A stretch of 19,795 nt of DNA from RYN-433 sp036558265 (GCA_036558265.1 DATBFY010000432.1:1-19795); one strand, 5' to 3'; shown: positions 1 to 7,510, counted from the first letter of the stretch. A program made the numbers and translations. Notes: a model not told the origin generated them from the sequence alone.

Positions 1-582
1 CGCGGGGGCGGAACCGTCGATGTCCCAGGATGCGCGGCGCGGGTCATAATGATGCGCCAGCACGCGCTTGAGCGTGTTGGCGATCGCGGGAACGGAGATG
101 CGGGTTTCGTCGGAGACCTCGTCGCGGCCGCCGAAGACGCCGTAGACGCGGCCTTCGGGGGAGAGGAAGTAGCCCCACCAGGAGAGGTCGAAATCCTGGA
201 AGCCCTCCATGGGGAGCAGGTGCAGGTCAACGTCCTTGGCGCTGGTGAGGCGGACGGTGATGAACTGGCGGAGGAGCGGGTCGAGCTGGGGGCCGCCCTC
301 GAGCACGTCCTTGTCGAAGGCGGAGCACTGCTTGCATGGGAGGCAGCGGAGGGTGACGAAGAGGGGGCGGTTGGCGGCGCGGGCCTCGGCCAGGGCGGCG
401 GAGAGGTCGGGCCGCCAGATGACCTTGTCCATCGGGGCGGGGAGCTGGCCCTGGGCGGGGGTGGCGAGGATGGTGTTCCAATCCGGGCTCGCGGGCGGGG
501 CGGCGAGGGCAGTGCGGACGCAAAGGAATGCCAGTGCGAGAGCAGATAGTCCGAGGCGAAGAACGGCGGTGGATTTTGGCAT
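1..582 (-). CDS. Secreted thioredoxin-like protein, C-terminus missing (runs off left edge)
   Basis: The visible 194 residues begin with a typical signal peptide (hydrophobic run about residues 8-27, cleavage plausible after ALA at 26-28), so the product is exported. A thioredoxin-like fold follows. Residues 74-86 hold a beta strand (PLFVTLR) leading into CLPCKQC, with cysteines at 80, 83 and 86, which gives two overlapping CxxC pairs. Later motifs such as DLSWWGYFLSPEGRVYGVFGG match the strand-turn region of planctomycete thioredoxin family proteins. The likely role is disulfide or redox chemistry outside the cytoplasm; the substrate is unknown. The ATG at 582 is preceded by a strong SD (AGAGGAGGA), which fixes the start. 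The frame is open to base 1, so the gene continues outside the window. It is separated from fliK by a 700-base spacer and is probably not part of the flagellar operon. Confidence 0.8.
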   Translation of the reverse strand, partial: MPKSTAVLRLGLSALALAFLCVRTALAAPPASPDWNTILATPAQGQLPAPMDKVIWRPDLSAALAEARAANRPLFVTLRCLPCKQCSAFDKDVLEGGPQLDPLLRQFITVRLTSAKDVDLHLLPMEGFQDFDLSWWGYFLSPEGRVYGVFGGRDEVSDETRISVPAIANTLKRVLAHHYDPRRASWDIDGSAPA

Positions 583-722
583 CGATCCTCCTCTTGCTAG
601 AACGATGGACGTGCGGCCGACGGAGATAATATCGCAGGCGAGGGCGGGTGTTGGCCTGGAGGTCGGGCACCTCGGTGGGTTCGTTTGGAAATTTGACGCA
701 GTGGGAGGGGGGGAGGGGAGGA

Positions 723-750
723 AGGCAAAAGGCAAAGGGCAAAAGGCAAA
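723..750. repeat. Heptamer array, unit AGGCAAA, 4 copies
   Basis: Four head-to-tail 7-base units: AGGCAAA, AGGCAAA, GGGCAAA, AGGCAAA. Only one base departs from the consensus. It belongs to the set of period-7 arrays found in spacers across this window. Confidence 0.85.
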
Positions 751-842
751 ATGGGGGAGGGGAAACGCGAATGGGTGTGGGGTTCTGTTGGGTTTTGATG
801 GGTGGTCGGCTGGCGGGGATTTGGGCTGGTCCTCACCCCGCG

Positions 843-904
843 CCCTCTCCCGGCCGCGTTGGCCGTGTCGGCGGAACAGGCCCGGGGTCGCGGCCGGGAG
901 AGGG
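843..904. repeat. 16-base perfect inverted repeat (CCCTCTCCCGGCCGCG type)
   Basis: The left arm, 843-858, is the exact reverse complement of the right arm, 889-904, with a 30-base loop between them. The left arm follows CTCACCCC, which resembles the CTCACCCC...CCTCTCCC...GGGAGAGGG elements seen dispersed in many GC-rich bacterial genomes. That family link is from memory. There is no U-tract, so a dispersed palindromic element is more likely than a terminator. Confidence 0.75.
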
Positions 905-1140
905 AGTGGATTGTCTGCGCGCATGGGTGGTCTCCGTATGAGGGGGCGGGATTGCGCGCCGGTGACGCGCGCGGCGTCATCAAAATGGCGAAAGGTGGGT
1001 ATTTGCTGGGGTTTTTGGGAGAAATCTTTTTTAATTTTCGGGTGGAGGGGGTTGCGCCGCGCGCGTCATGGGCGCGCAACAAAATTGCGAAACATTGACC
1101 GGAAAACTTGCCCCGAATGGACGCTGGCGCCCCCTCGTGG

Positions 1141-1182
1141 CCAGATCCTTCGCTGCGCTCAGGATGACGGCCCAAGGCCGTC
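1141..1182. repeat. Dispersed element (ATCCTTCGCTGCGCTCAGGAT) joined to a 7-3-7 hairpin
   Basis: The first part (about 1145-1165) has short inverted ends, ATCCT and AGGAT, around a TCGCTGCGCTC core. Very similar sequences occur as dispersed intergenic repeats in many bacterial genomes (recalled, not searched). It runs directly into a perfect hairpin: GACGGCC (1166-1172), loop CAA, GGCCGTC (1176-1182). Immediately after comes GGTGGAAC, which also occurs (as its complement) in the hairpin at 9287-9303. Confidence 0.6.
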
Positions 1183-1242
1183 GGTGGAACGCAGTTGCGC
1201 CGTTCACATATAAACGTGAAGAATGTCCGCCCCACCATCAGC

Positions 1243-1274
1243 GTGAACTCCGAACCAGCGCGGGGCGGGTTCAC
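1243..1274 (-). terminator. Possible weak hairpin downstream of fliK
   Basis: About 10 bases beyond the fliK stop, GTGAAC (1243-1248) can pair with GTTCAC (1269-1274). Alternatively GAACC (1252-1256) can pair with GGTTC (1268-1272). The two foldings compete. No U-rich tail follows on the minus strand, so intrinsic termination is only a suggestion. Confidence 0.25.
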
Positions 1275-1284
1275 CCGTTGACGG

Positions 1285-2880
1285 TCAGGCGAGGTAGTCG
1301 ATGGGGTCGCCGGCGCCGCTGACTTTGCGCCACATGCGGCGGAGCATTTCCCTGCGTTGCTGTTCCTGGCGAGCGGCGTGGTCGTCGCCGCCGGGGCCTT
1401 GCTGCTGCTGTTGTTGCTGGCGGGGGTCGTCGTTTGCGCCGGTGTGTTCGTTGCGGGGGGCTTGCTGGACCTGGAGGCGTTCGACGCTGACGCCCTGGGT
1501 TTCGAGGACGTGCTTGAGCTGGTTGAGGCTGTGGGAGAGGAGCTGGGTGGCCTGTTCGTTGGAGGTCTGGAAGGTGGCGTTCATGACGCCGTCGCGCATC
1601 TCGACCATGACCTTGAGGGCGCCCAGCTCGGGCGGGTCGAGGCGGATCTGCATGGAGCCGCCGTGGGGCAGGAGCTGGCCGGTGACGCCGGAGACGATGT
1701 TGTCGTGGTTGGCGTCGGCGAAGCGGGTTTCGGGGGGTGGAGGGGGTGGGAGGACGTCGGGCGACTTGAGCGGGGTTGAATTTGGCTGGGACTTCGTGGG
1801 CGAGGAGTCGAGCGTCAGTTTTGAGGAGAGGTCGGTATCGACGGCGATCTCGTGCTTGGAGTCGGACTTGGCGTCGGGGTCGGTCGGGGTGGAACCGTCG
1901 GGGTCCATGAGCTGGGCGATGGCGGAGGCGGCGGCGGAGGCGGAGGCGGCGGCGGCGGCGGTGAGCGCGTCGTCGGGGGAGGACGTAGTGTAGGTCTTTT
2001 GAGATTTGGATTGGGCAGTGGTGGATTGCGGCGCGGCGTTGGCGTCGAGGGGGGAGACGGTTGGCTGCGCTTTCGTTGACGCGTTCTTCGCGGCGGCAGC
2101 AGTGGTGTCGACGGATTGGGAAGTCGGCTGGGCAGTGGCCGCGTTCGGGTCGGGGGATTCGGGCGTGGCCTTTTGCGAGGTGGCGGCGGTGGAGTTGGGC
2201 TGAGTGTCGGGCGATTCGGTGTCAGCGATGGCGTCGGATGATTCGCTGGGGGGGCGGGTTGCGGTGGAGGCTGACCTGGCGGATTGCTGGGGCTTGCCGA
2301 TGGCGGAGACGGTGGCGGGTTTGGGGGCGGCCTCGTCGGTGCCATCGTCCTGGTCGGATTGCTGCTTGCCGGAGTCGTCCTTTTTGTGATCGATGGGCTG
2401 GACGGCGTGGGCGGCGGCTTGTTGGACGAGGGTGGCGTCGCGGGTCGGGTCGTCGTGGCCGGTGGTGGATTTGGGGTCGGCGGGGTCCTTGGGTTTGGGC
2501 GCGTCGGCGGTGGCGGAGTCGGCCACGTCCGCGTCGTCGGTGGGGATGGCTTGGGCGGACGGATCGGACGGGTCGGCGTCGGCGGATTCTTCCGGCGACT
2601 GGTCCGATTCGTCGGTGGCGCGGGTGCGATTGTCCTTTGTGGGCTTGGACTTGCCGGCCTTGGCGGAGGCGGCGGTCTTGTCCTTGTCGGTCTTGCGGGG
2701 CTGGGGTTTGGCGGGCTTGGCGGCTTCATCTGCCGGACCGGCGGGTTTGCTGGTGGCGGATTTGAGGAATTGCTCGAAGTCGTCGGGGCGGTCGTCGTTG
2801 GCAGTGGTATCGAGAGGTTTGGGTTGAGGGATGGTTTTCTGGAGGGGCGCGGGGATGAGGTTTTGGACTTGGAGGGGCAT
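1285..2880 (-). CDS. fliK: Flagellar hook-length control protein FliK
   Basis: FliK is the secreted ruler that sets hook length and triggers the export switch from hook to filament subunits. The 531-residue product has a long low-complexity N-terminal part (about residues 30-400, rich in Ala, Pro, Thr, Ser, Asp and Lys), as expected of a ruler. The folded C-terminal Flg_hook domain lies at about 404-473, with MQIRLDPPELGALKV and then a helix pair ending in LETQGVSVERLQV. A run of seven Gln and a basic tail end the protein. I chose the ATG at 2880 because the upstream in-frame extension (to 3036) would translate a palindromic repeat. No clear SD is visible. It is last in the flagellar run, 168 bases after the YlxF-like gene. 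Confidence 0.88.
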   Translation of the reverse strand: MPLQVQNLIPAPLQKTIPQPKPLDTTANDDRPDDFEQFLKSATSKPAGPADEAAKPAKPQPRKTDKDKTAASAKAGKSKPTKDNRTRATDESDQSPEESADADPSDPSAQAIPTDDADVADSATADAPKPKDPADPKSTTGHDDPTRDATLVQQAAAHAVQPIDHKKDDSGKQQSDQDDGTDEAAPKPATVSAIGKPQQSARSASTATRPPSESSDAIADTESPDTQPNSTAATSQKATPESPDPNAATAQPTSQSVDTTAAAAKNASTKAQPTVSPLDANAAPQSTTAQSKSQKTYTTSSPDDALTAAAAASASAAASAIAQLMDPDGSTPTDPDAKSDSKHEIAVDTDLSSKLTLDSSPTKSQPNSTPLKSPDVLPPPPPPETRFADANHDNIVSGVTGQLLPHGGSMQIRLDPPELGALKVMVEMRDGVMNATFQTSNEQATQLLSHSLNQLKHVLETQGVSVERLQVQQAPRNEHTGANDDPRQQQQQQQGPGGDDHAARQEQQRREMLRRMWRKVSGAGDPIDYLA

Positions 2881-3004
2881 GGGGTGAGTCTCGCGTATGG
2901 AGGGATTATCGGATGTTGGGGGGTGTAGGGATGAATGGCGGAGTTCGAAACCGCAAGCGTCTGGGCGGACGATCGGGCGAAGCGAGTTGGATCGTCTTTC
3001 GCGC

Positions 3005-3032
3005 CACTGGCAAGCCCGAGAGCTTGCCAGTG
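3005..3032. repeat. 11-base-stem hairpin (CACTGGCAAGC) between the ylxF-like gene and fliK
   Basis: CACTGGCAAGC (3005-3015) and GCTTGCCAGTG (3022-3032) are perfect reverse complements around a 6-base loop. It lies 16 bases downstream of the ylxF-like stop codon, so it could attenuate transcription into fliK or protect the mRNA 3' end. There is no U-tract. A weaker stem GACGATC/GATCGTC lies next to it (2968-2974 with 2990-2996). Confidence 0.8.
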
Positions 3033-3048
3033 CCACCCAAAAGAGAAG

Positions 3049-3711
3049 TCACTGCGCGGTGGTCTGGGTTTGGCGCATTTTTTCGAGTACCTGGCCGATG
3101 CGGGTGACTTCTTCCGGGGATTTGAATTCCTTGGTGATCTTGGTGGCGGTGCGGGGCTCCATTGCGCGGAGGTACTGGATCATCGTGTCGTCGGTAAGGG
3201 ACATGAAGATCGTCTTGACCTGGCGCGCGGGCATGGCGGAGTAGAGGGCGAGGGTGTCCTGGAAGCCCTTGTCGCTGGCGAGCTTCTGCTGCTGCTGCTG
3301 GGCGTCGGCAAGCCTTTTCTGGTCGGCGGCGAGTTTTTTGCGTTCGGCGTCGATATCGGCGCGGGCGTCCTCGAGGGTCTTGCGCTGGCTTTGGAGTTCC
3401 TGGTAGCGGCGGTCGAGGATGGCCATCTGGGAGTCGAACGTGCGCTGCATGAACTCGACCTGCTCGGAGGCGGATCGGCCGGAGACCTTGGCGAGCATCT
3501 CTTCGAGCTTGAGGGTGGGCTGGGTGGTGGGGTCGCGGGCGTCGGACTTTTGCTCGACGGGCTGGGTGGCGGGGGCGAAGACGAGTCCTTTGATCTGCTG
3601 GATCTTGTCGCGGTCGAGCCTGCCGGACTTGAAGAGGAAGGCGATTCCTGCGCCGGCGGCGAGGAAGTTGAGGGCGAGGGTCCAGGCGATGACGGTGAGG
3701 AGCTTTTTCAT
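3049..3711 (-). CDS. YlxF/MotE-like flagellar membrane protein
   Basis: The 220-residue product has one N-terminal membrane segment (about residues 4-26), a long coiled coil (about 85-145, ending in a Gln run) and a C-terminal helical region. Within that region, LYSAMPARQVKTIFMSL and YLRAMEPRTATKITKEF resemble the MgtE-N/FliG-middle helical repeat. This architecture fits YlxF (B. subtilis fla/che operon) and MotE, a chaperone for the stator protein MotC in alphaproteobacteria. Its place between fliJ and fliK is exactly that of ylxF. A role in the membrane next to the export gate or stator is inferred. The gene starts 28 bases after fliJ, and no SD is visible. Confidence 0.75.
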   Translation of the reverse strand: MKKLLTVIAWTLALNFLAAGAGIAFLFKSGRLDRDKIQQIKGLVFAPATQPVEQKSDARDPTTQPTLKLEEMLAKVSGRSASEQVEFMQRTFDSQMAILDRRYQELQSQRKTLEDARADIDAERKKLAADQKRLADAQQQQQKLASDKGFQDTLALYSAMPARQVKTIFMSLTDDTMIQYLRAMEPRTATKITKEFKSPEEVTRIGQVLEKMRQTQTTAQ

Positions 3712-3739
3712 ACGTGTCGCGAACCGTGGGTGCAGCCCG

Positions 3740-4207
3740 TTACGAACCGTGTGATGCGTCCTTCAGATTATCGGCACTCATCTGCATGGCGATTTCGTCC
3801 AAAGCGATCCGTTCCTTGCGGTTATTCTCGTCGTTCCAGCGTTGTTGCTGCTTGTCGCGGAGTTTTTCGAGGATCATGCGCTGGGTCGCCGCCTGGGCGA
3901 GGGCGAGGCGGGCGGTTTCGGTCTGCGCGCGGGTTTTGGCGATCGCGTTGACCAGGTCCATGGCCTTGCGCTGCACGCCCAGGAGGAAGCGTCGGTGGGC
4001 GGTGATGAAGGCGACGTCGAGGCGGCCGACGAGGTGGTTCTGGCGGATGTCGTCGTTGGTGGCCTGCATGGACTGGTTGAGGGCGGTGAGCTGGTCTTCG
4101 AGTTGCTGCTGCCGGGCGAGGGCGAGGGCGTAGTCGCGCTGCTTCTCCCGCTCGATGGTCTGGCGGTGGCGGAGGACGGCGGCGAGTTTGAAGGTGAATT
4201 GCGGCAT
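3740..4207 (-). CDS. fliJ: Flagellar export protein FliJ
   Basis: FliJ is the small coiled-coil stalk of the flagellar export ATPase. It fits into the FliI ring and recycles empty chaperones. The 155-residue product begins MPQFTFKLAAVLRHRQTIE, the usual FliJ opening in which a short strand leads into a long helix. The rest is almost all charged, Gln-rich helix in two antiparallel halves. Length is normal for the family (about 145-150). It follows fliI with a 29-base gap that carries a hairpin. No SD is seen before the ATG. Sequence identity in FliJ is always low, so the assignment rests on fold pattern plus position. Confidence 0.85.
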   Translation of the reverse strand: MPQFTFKLAAVLRHRQTIEREKQRDYALALARQQQLEDQLTALNQSMQATNDDIRQNHLVGRLDVAFITAHRRFLLGVQRKAMDLVNAIAKTRAQTETARLALAQAATQRMILEKLRDKQQQRWNDENNRKERIALDEIAMQMSADNLKDASHGS

Positions 4208-4219
4208 GAATCAACGACC

Positions 4220-4236
4220 GTTCCGCACGGCGGAAC
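4220..4236. repeat. 7-3-7 hairpin between fliI and fliJ
   Basis: GTTCCGC (4220-4226), loop ACG, GCGGAAC (4230-4236). The stem is perfect. It directly abuts the fliI stop codon (4237-4239) and covers most of the fliI-fliJ gap. Confidence 0.75.
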
Positions 4237-5613
4237 CTACCGGCGGGTCCTTTGTTGTTGGGCCTGGGCCTGGGCCTGCTGGGCGCGGAGGGTTTTCTCG
4301 ACCTGGTCGATCCAGGTGACCAGGTCCGCGAGTTGTTTTTTCGTCTCGTCCATCGTGCTGGCGGTGGCGGCGTCCTGCTGGAGGAACTGGAGGATGCGTT
4401 CGCGGGATTTGATGGCGGTGTCGTACTCGATGTTTCCCTCGACGTAGGCGCGGATGTTCACGAGGTCTTCGATCTCGGCGTAGAGGGCGAGCTGGCGGAG
4501 TACCCGGCGGACCTGGGCGGCCTGGTCCCTGGAGGTGACGTCGCCGCGGACGCGGGAGATGGACTGGAGCATGTCGATGGCGGGGAAGTGGCCACGGTTG
4601 GCCAGCGCGCGGTTGAGCCAGAGGTGGCCGTCGGTGATGCCCTTGACGGCGTCGGGGATGGGCTCGTTGAAGTCGTCGCCCTCGACCAGGACGGTGTAGA
4701 AGCCGGTGATCGAGCCGGCGGCGGTGCGGCCGGCGCGTTCGAGGATCTCGGGAAGCAACGCGAAAACGCTGGGGGGGAAGCCCTTGGTGGCCGGGGGTTC
4801 GCGGGCGGCCAGGCCGATCTGGCGCTGGGCCTGGCAGAGTCGGGTGATGCTGTCCATCATCAGCATGACGTGGAGGCCGCGGTCGCGGAAATATTCGGCG
4901 ACGGCGCAGGCGACCTTGGCGGCGCGTACGCGCAGGAGCGGGGGCTCGTCGCCGGTGGAGACGATGACGACCGAGCGCTTGAGGCCCGCTTCGCCCAGGG
5001 CATTTTCGAGGAATTCCTGGACCTCGCGGCCGCGCTCGCCGATGAGGGCGATGACCGAAACGTCGGCCGACGTGTACTTGGCGATCGAGGACATCAGGGT
5101 GGACTTGCCGACACCGGGGCCGGAAAAGATGCCCATGCGCTGTCCGAGGCCGCAGGTGTGAAGGGCGTCGATGGCGCGGAGGCCCGTGGAGATCGGCTCG
5201 CGGATGTTGGTGCGGTCGAGGGGGGCGACGGCCTTGTTGTCGATGCGGCGGGACTCGGAGAAGACCAGGGGGCCCCTGCCGTCGGCGGGCTGACCGAAGC
5301 CATTGAGGACGCGGCCCAGGAGCTGGTCGGAGCACCAGATGCGCGGCGCGGCGGTGATGTTCTCGATGCGGTCGCCGCGCGCGACGCCCGAGACCGGGGA
5401 GAGGGGCATGAGCAGGGTCTTGTCCTGGGCGAAGCCGACGACCTCGGCGGTGGCGGTCTGGTGGCCGAAGGAATGGATGCGGCAGAGGGCGCCGATAGGG
5501 AGCGGGAGCTGGGCGGCCTCGATGGTAAGCCCGGAGATGCCGGTGACGGTGCCGACGATGCGGAAAGGCATCGTCTGGCGGACGGCGTCGCGCTGGGCAT
5601 CGAGGAGAGACAT
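4237..5613 (-). CDS. fliI: Flagellum-specific export ATPase FliI
   Basis: FliI is the hexameric ATPase that energises loading of flagellar subunits into the type III export gate on the cytoplasmic side. The 458-residue product has an F1-type N-terminal barrel (about residues 17-90), a Walker A motif GPGVGKST at 165-172, an IGERGRE motif at 191-197 and a Walker B strand VMLMMDS at 249-255. The segment GRTAAGSITGFYTVLVEGDD (about 295-314) is typical of the FliI/SctN family and separates it from F1 beta subunits. Length is normal. It follows fliH after 38 bases, and those bases are a heptamer array rather than an SD. Confidence 0.96.
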   Translation of the reverse strand: MSLLDAQRDAVRQTMPFRIVGTVTGISGLTIEAAQLPLPIGALCRIHSFGHQTATAEVVGFAQDKTLLMPLSPVSGVARGDRIENITAAPRIWCSDQLLGRVLNGFGQPADGRGPLVFSESRRIDNKAVAPLDRTNIREPISTGLRAIDALHTCGLGQRMGIFSGPGVGKSTLMSSIAKYTSADVSVIALIGERGREVQEFLENALGEAGLKRSVVIVSTGDEPPLLRVRAAKVACAVAEYFRDRGLHVMLMMDSITRLCQAQRQIGLAAREPPATKGFPPSVFALLPEILERAGRTAAGSITGFYTVLVEGDDFNEPIPDAVKGITDGHLWLNRALANRGHFPAIDMLQSISRVRGDVTSRDQAAQVRRVLRQLALYAEIEDLVNIRAYVEGNIEYDTAIKSRERILQFLQQDAATASTMDETKKQLADLVTWIDQVEKTLRAQQAQAQAQQQRTRR

Positions 5614-5615
5614 GG

Positions 5616-5650
5616 GAAGGCTGAAGGATGAAGGCAGAAGGATGAATCAG
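5616..5650. repeat. Heptamer array in the fliH-fliI gap, unit GAAGGMW
   Basis: Consecutive 7-base units on the plus strand: GAAGGCT, GAAGGAT, GAAGGCA, GAAGGAT, then the decayed unit GAATCAG. The array fills the whole gap between the fliH stop (5652-5654) and the fliI ATG (5613). On the coding strand the region just before the fliI start is therefore pyrimidine-rich (CCTTC), with no SD. Confidence 0.85.
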
Positions 5651-5651
5651 A

Positions 5652-6359
5652 TCACGGCTGGGGGGAGTCTTGAGCCTTTGGGAGGAGTTCCTGCGCGATT
5701 CGCGTAAGTTGGAGGTCGAGGTCGGCATCGATCTGGCCCTGGCCGGTGAAGACGCGGCAGCCGCCGGGGACCAGGGTGGGGTCGTCGATCAGCTCGATGT
5801 GCTGGAGGTTGGGCCAGCGGGCCTGGAGGCGCGGGAGGGCGTCGACGAGGGTGGCGCGCTGGGCGGGGTGGATGGCGATCTTGACGTCCACGCCGTGGAC
5901 GACCAGGCGCAGGGCATCGTCCACGTTATCGATGGCGACCTGGGGGTCGAGCTGGGCCTGGCGCTTGCTGACGCGCTGGGCGATGGCCAGGGCAAGGTGG
6001 ACGACGGCGGTCCTGGCGTCGGCCTCGAGCTGGAGGCGCGAGGCGTCGAGGTCCTGGAGGGATTGCGAGAGAGCGGCGAGGAGTTGGGTGAGTTGCTGGC
6101 GGTGCTCGGCCAGCGCCGCGTCGCGGCCCTGCTGGCGGCCCTGTTCGAGTCCCTGCTTGAGGCCTTCCTGGCGGCCTTCGATGAGGGCCTGGGCGTGGGC
6201 CTGGCGCTTGATCTGCTCGCCCTCTTCCTGAGCGGCGTGGAGGAGTTTTTCGGCGCGGACCTTGGCGCCCAGGATGATGAGCTTGGCCTGCTTCTCGATG
6301 TCAGCCAGCGAGAAGGCGGAGAGCTGCGGGGGAGATTGGTCGGCTTTGATTACGGGCAT
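5652..6359 (-). CDS. fliH: Flagellar assembly protein FliH
   Basis: FliH is the stator-like regulator that binds FliI and tethers it to the C-ring and export gate. The 235-residue product has a charged N-terminal helix. This includes a GxxxG-type run at about residues 62-78, EGRQEGLKQGLEQGRQQG, the helical signature of FliH. The C-terminal domain (about 110-225) contains AIAQRVSKRQ, a V-ATPase E-subunit-like fold, and DDPTLVPGGCRVFTGQGQIDADL, which matches the FliH/YscL C-terminus. It lies between fliG and fliI as in most operons. The ATG at 6359 has no SD; a heptamer foldback lies just upstream. Confidence 0.92.
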   Translation of the reverse strand: MPVIKADQSPPQLSAFSLADIEKQAKLIILGAKVRAEKLLHAAQEEGEQIKRQAHAQALIEGRQEGLKQGLEQGRQQGRDAALAEHRQQLTQLLAALSQSLQDLDASRLQLEADARTAVVHLALAIAQRVSKRQAQLDPQVAIDNVDDALRLVVHGVDVKIAIHPAQRATLVDALPRLQARWPNLQHIELIDDPTLVPGGCRVFTGQGQIDADLDLQLTRIAQELLPKAQDSPQP

Positions 6360-6367
6360 AGGACGTC

Positions 6368-6444
6368 AAGGATGAGGGATGAAGGCGGAAGGATGAATCG
6401 GATTGCGGCAAATTCATCCGTCATCCTTCGACCTTCATCCTTCG
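6368..6444. repeat. Eleven-unit heptamer foldback in the fliG-fliH gap
   Basis: The 77 bases are exactly 11 heptamers. The first four are AAGGATG, AGGGATG, AAGGCGG and AAGGATG. Three divergent units follow, then TCCGTCA, TCCTTCG, ACCTTCA and TCCTTCG, which are roughly the reverse complement of the first set. The array can fold into an imperfect hairpin. It occupies nearly all of the gap between the fliG stop (6448) and the fliH start (6359). Confidence 0.85.
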
Positions 6445-6447
6445 ACT

Positions 6448-7458
6448 TTACACGACCATTTCCTTTTCGCCGCCGCGGCCGGCGATGATGATCTCGCCGG
6501 CGTCCTCGAGGCGGCGGACGATGTCGACGATCTTCTGCTGTGCGGCCTCGACATCGGAGACGCGCACGGGGCCCATGTACTGCATGTCCTCCTGGATGAG
6601 CTGGGCGGCGCGCTCGGACATGTTCTTGAAGATCTTCTGCTTGAGCTCTTCGCTGGCGGTCTTGAGCGCCAGGGCGAGCTCCTCGTTGTCCACTTCCTTG
6701 AGGACGGACTGGATGCCCTTGTCGTTGACGAGGAGGATGTCCTCGAAGACGAACATGAGGCGGCGGATCTGCTCGACGAGATCGGGGTCCTCGGCCTCCA
6801 GGCCTTCCATGATGCCCTTCTCGGTGGAGCGGTCGGCGAGGTTGAGGATTTCGGCGACGGTGTCCACGCCGCCGGCCTTTTCGAAGGTCTGGGAGACGAT
6901 GTCGGAGAGGCGATGTTCGAGGCCGCGCTCGACCTCCTTGATGACCTCGGGGTTGGTCTGCTCCATGTTGGCGACGCGCTTGACGACCTCGATCTGCTTC
7001 TGGCTGGGCAGGCCGACTAGGATTTCGGACGCCTTCTGGCTCGGCAGGTGCGCGAGGATCAGCGCGATCGTCTGGGGATGCTCGTCCTGAATGAACGTGA
7101 GGAGGTTTTCGGACTCGGCCTTCTGGAGGAAGGAGAACGGGGTGGTCTGGACCTGCTGGGTGACCTGCTTGATGATGCGGTCGGCCTCGCCGGGGGGAAG
7201 GGTGCGCTGGAGGAGCTGCTTGGCGTAGTCGAGGCCGCCCTCGGTCATGTATTGGTGCGCCAGGGCCTGGTTGTAGAACTCGTCGAAGACCTCCTGTCGG
7301 GTGTCGAGTGTGATGTCGCCCAGCGAGGCGATTTCGCGCGAGACTTCTTCGACGCTCTCGGGGGGGAGGCGCTTGAGGATCTCGGCGGCCTCGTCCTGGG
7401 CAAGGGTCAGGAGGAGGACGGCGGCTTTTCGGACGCCGGAAAGTTGGTTGGACGGCAT
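6448..7458 (-). CDS. fliG: Flagellar motor switch protein FliG
   Basis: FliG couples the MS ring to the C-ring and receives torque from the stator. The 336-residue length is standard. The N-terminal domain (about residues 5-100) opens with SGVRKAAVLLLTLA. The middle domain carries the EHPQT motif at 126-130, followed by IALILAHLP. The C-terminal torque domain contains FVFEDILLVNDKGIQ and the charged helix of motor-facing residues (about 270-300, KEVDNEELALALK). The product ends with a mixed-charge tail. It follows fliF by 52 bases; I saw neither a heptamer array nor an SD in that gap. Confidence 0.97.
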   Translation of the reverse strand: MPSNQLSGVRKAAVLLLTLAQDEAAEILKRLPPESVEEVSREIASLGDITLDTRQEVFDEFYNQALAHQYMTEGGLDYAKQLLQRTLPPGEADRIIKQVTQQVQTTPFSFLQKAESENLLTFIQDEHPQTIALILAHLPSQKASEILVGLPSQKQIEVVKRVANMEQTNPEVIKEVERGLEHRLSDIVSQTFEKAGGVDTVAEILNLADRSTEKGIMEGLEAEDPDLVEQIRRLMFVFEDILLVNDKGIQSVLKEVDNEELALALKTASEELKQKIFKNMSERAAQLIQEDMQYMGPVRVSDVEAAQQKIVDIVRRLEDAGEIIIAGRGGEKEMVV

Positions 7459-7510
7459 GGCGGCTCAGGCGGTGGTGTTAGGCGACGGGTTGATCGCGGG
7501 TGGCGCGGCA

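Larger units (their letters stand above)
583..1284. other. Repeat-rich 700-base spacer between fliK and the thioredoxin-like gene
   Basis: I find no convincing gene here. Reading frames that cross it on both strands run through repeats and have no recognisable domain. It holds a heptamer array (723-750), a 16-base inverted repeat (843-904), a GATCCTTCGCTGCGCTCAGG-type interspersed element with a 7-3-7 hairpin (1141-1182), a 7-base stem GTTGCGC/GCGCAAC (1051-1057 with 1074-1080), and a possible fliK terminator (1243-1274). A TATTAT box on the minus strand (627-632) could be a -10 element for the thioredoxin-like gene, but no good -35 is visible. Confidence 0.6.

Noticed and set aside
209..1213. 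Long plus-strand open frame covering the left end and spacer
   Set aside because: It is antisense to the thioredoxin-like gene and then runs through repeats. It has no domain and an Arg/Gly/Trp-biased composition typical of GC-rich shadow frames.
597..1274. Minus-strand frame in the fliK downstream spacer
   Set aside because: It translates the heptamer array, the 16-base inverted repeat and the dispersed element. No SD and no recognisable protein features.
2881..3036. A longer FliK starting at 3036
   Set aside because: The extra 52 residues would come from the CACTGGCAAGC hairpin and spacer and do not look like a FliK N-terminus.
3049..3711. Calling this protein an MgtE magnesium transporter relative
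   Set aside because: Only the helical MgtE-N/FliG-like segment is shared. There is no CBS domain or transport membrane region, and operon position points to YlxF/MotE.
4252..5631. Plus-strand frame of 459 residues antisense to fliI, and a similar 676-residue frame antisense to fliF (7301-9331)
   Set aside because: Both mirror strongly conserved genes on the other strand. The Gly/Ala/Asp/Val-rich, domain-free translations are what the complement of a GC-rich gene gives.
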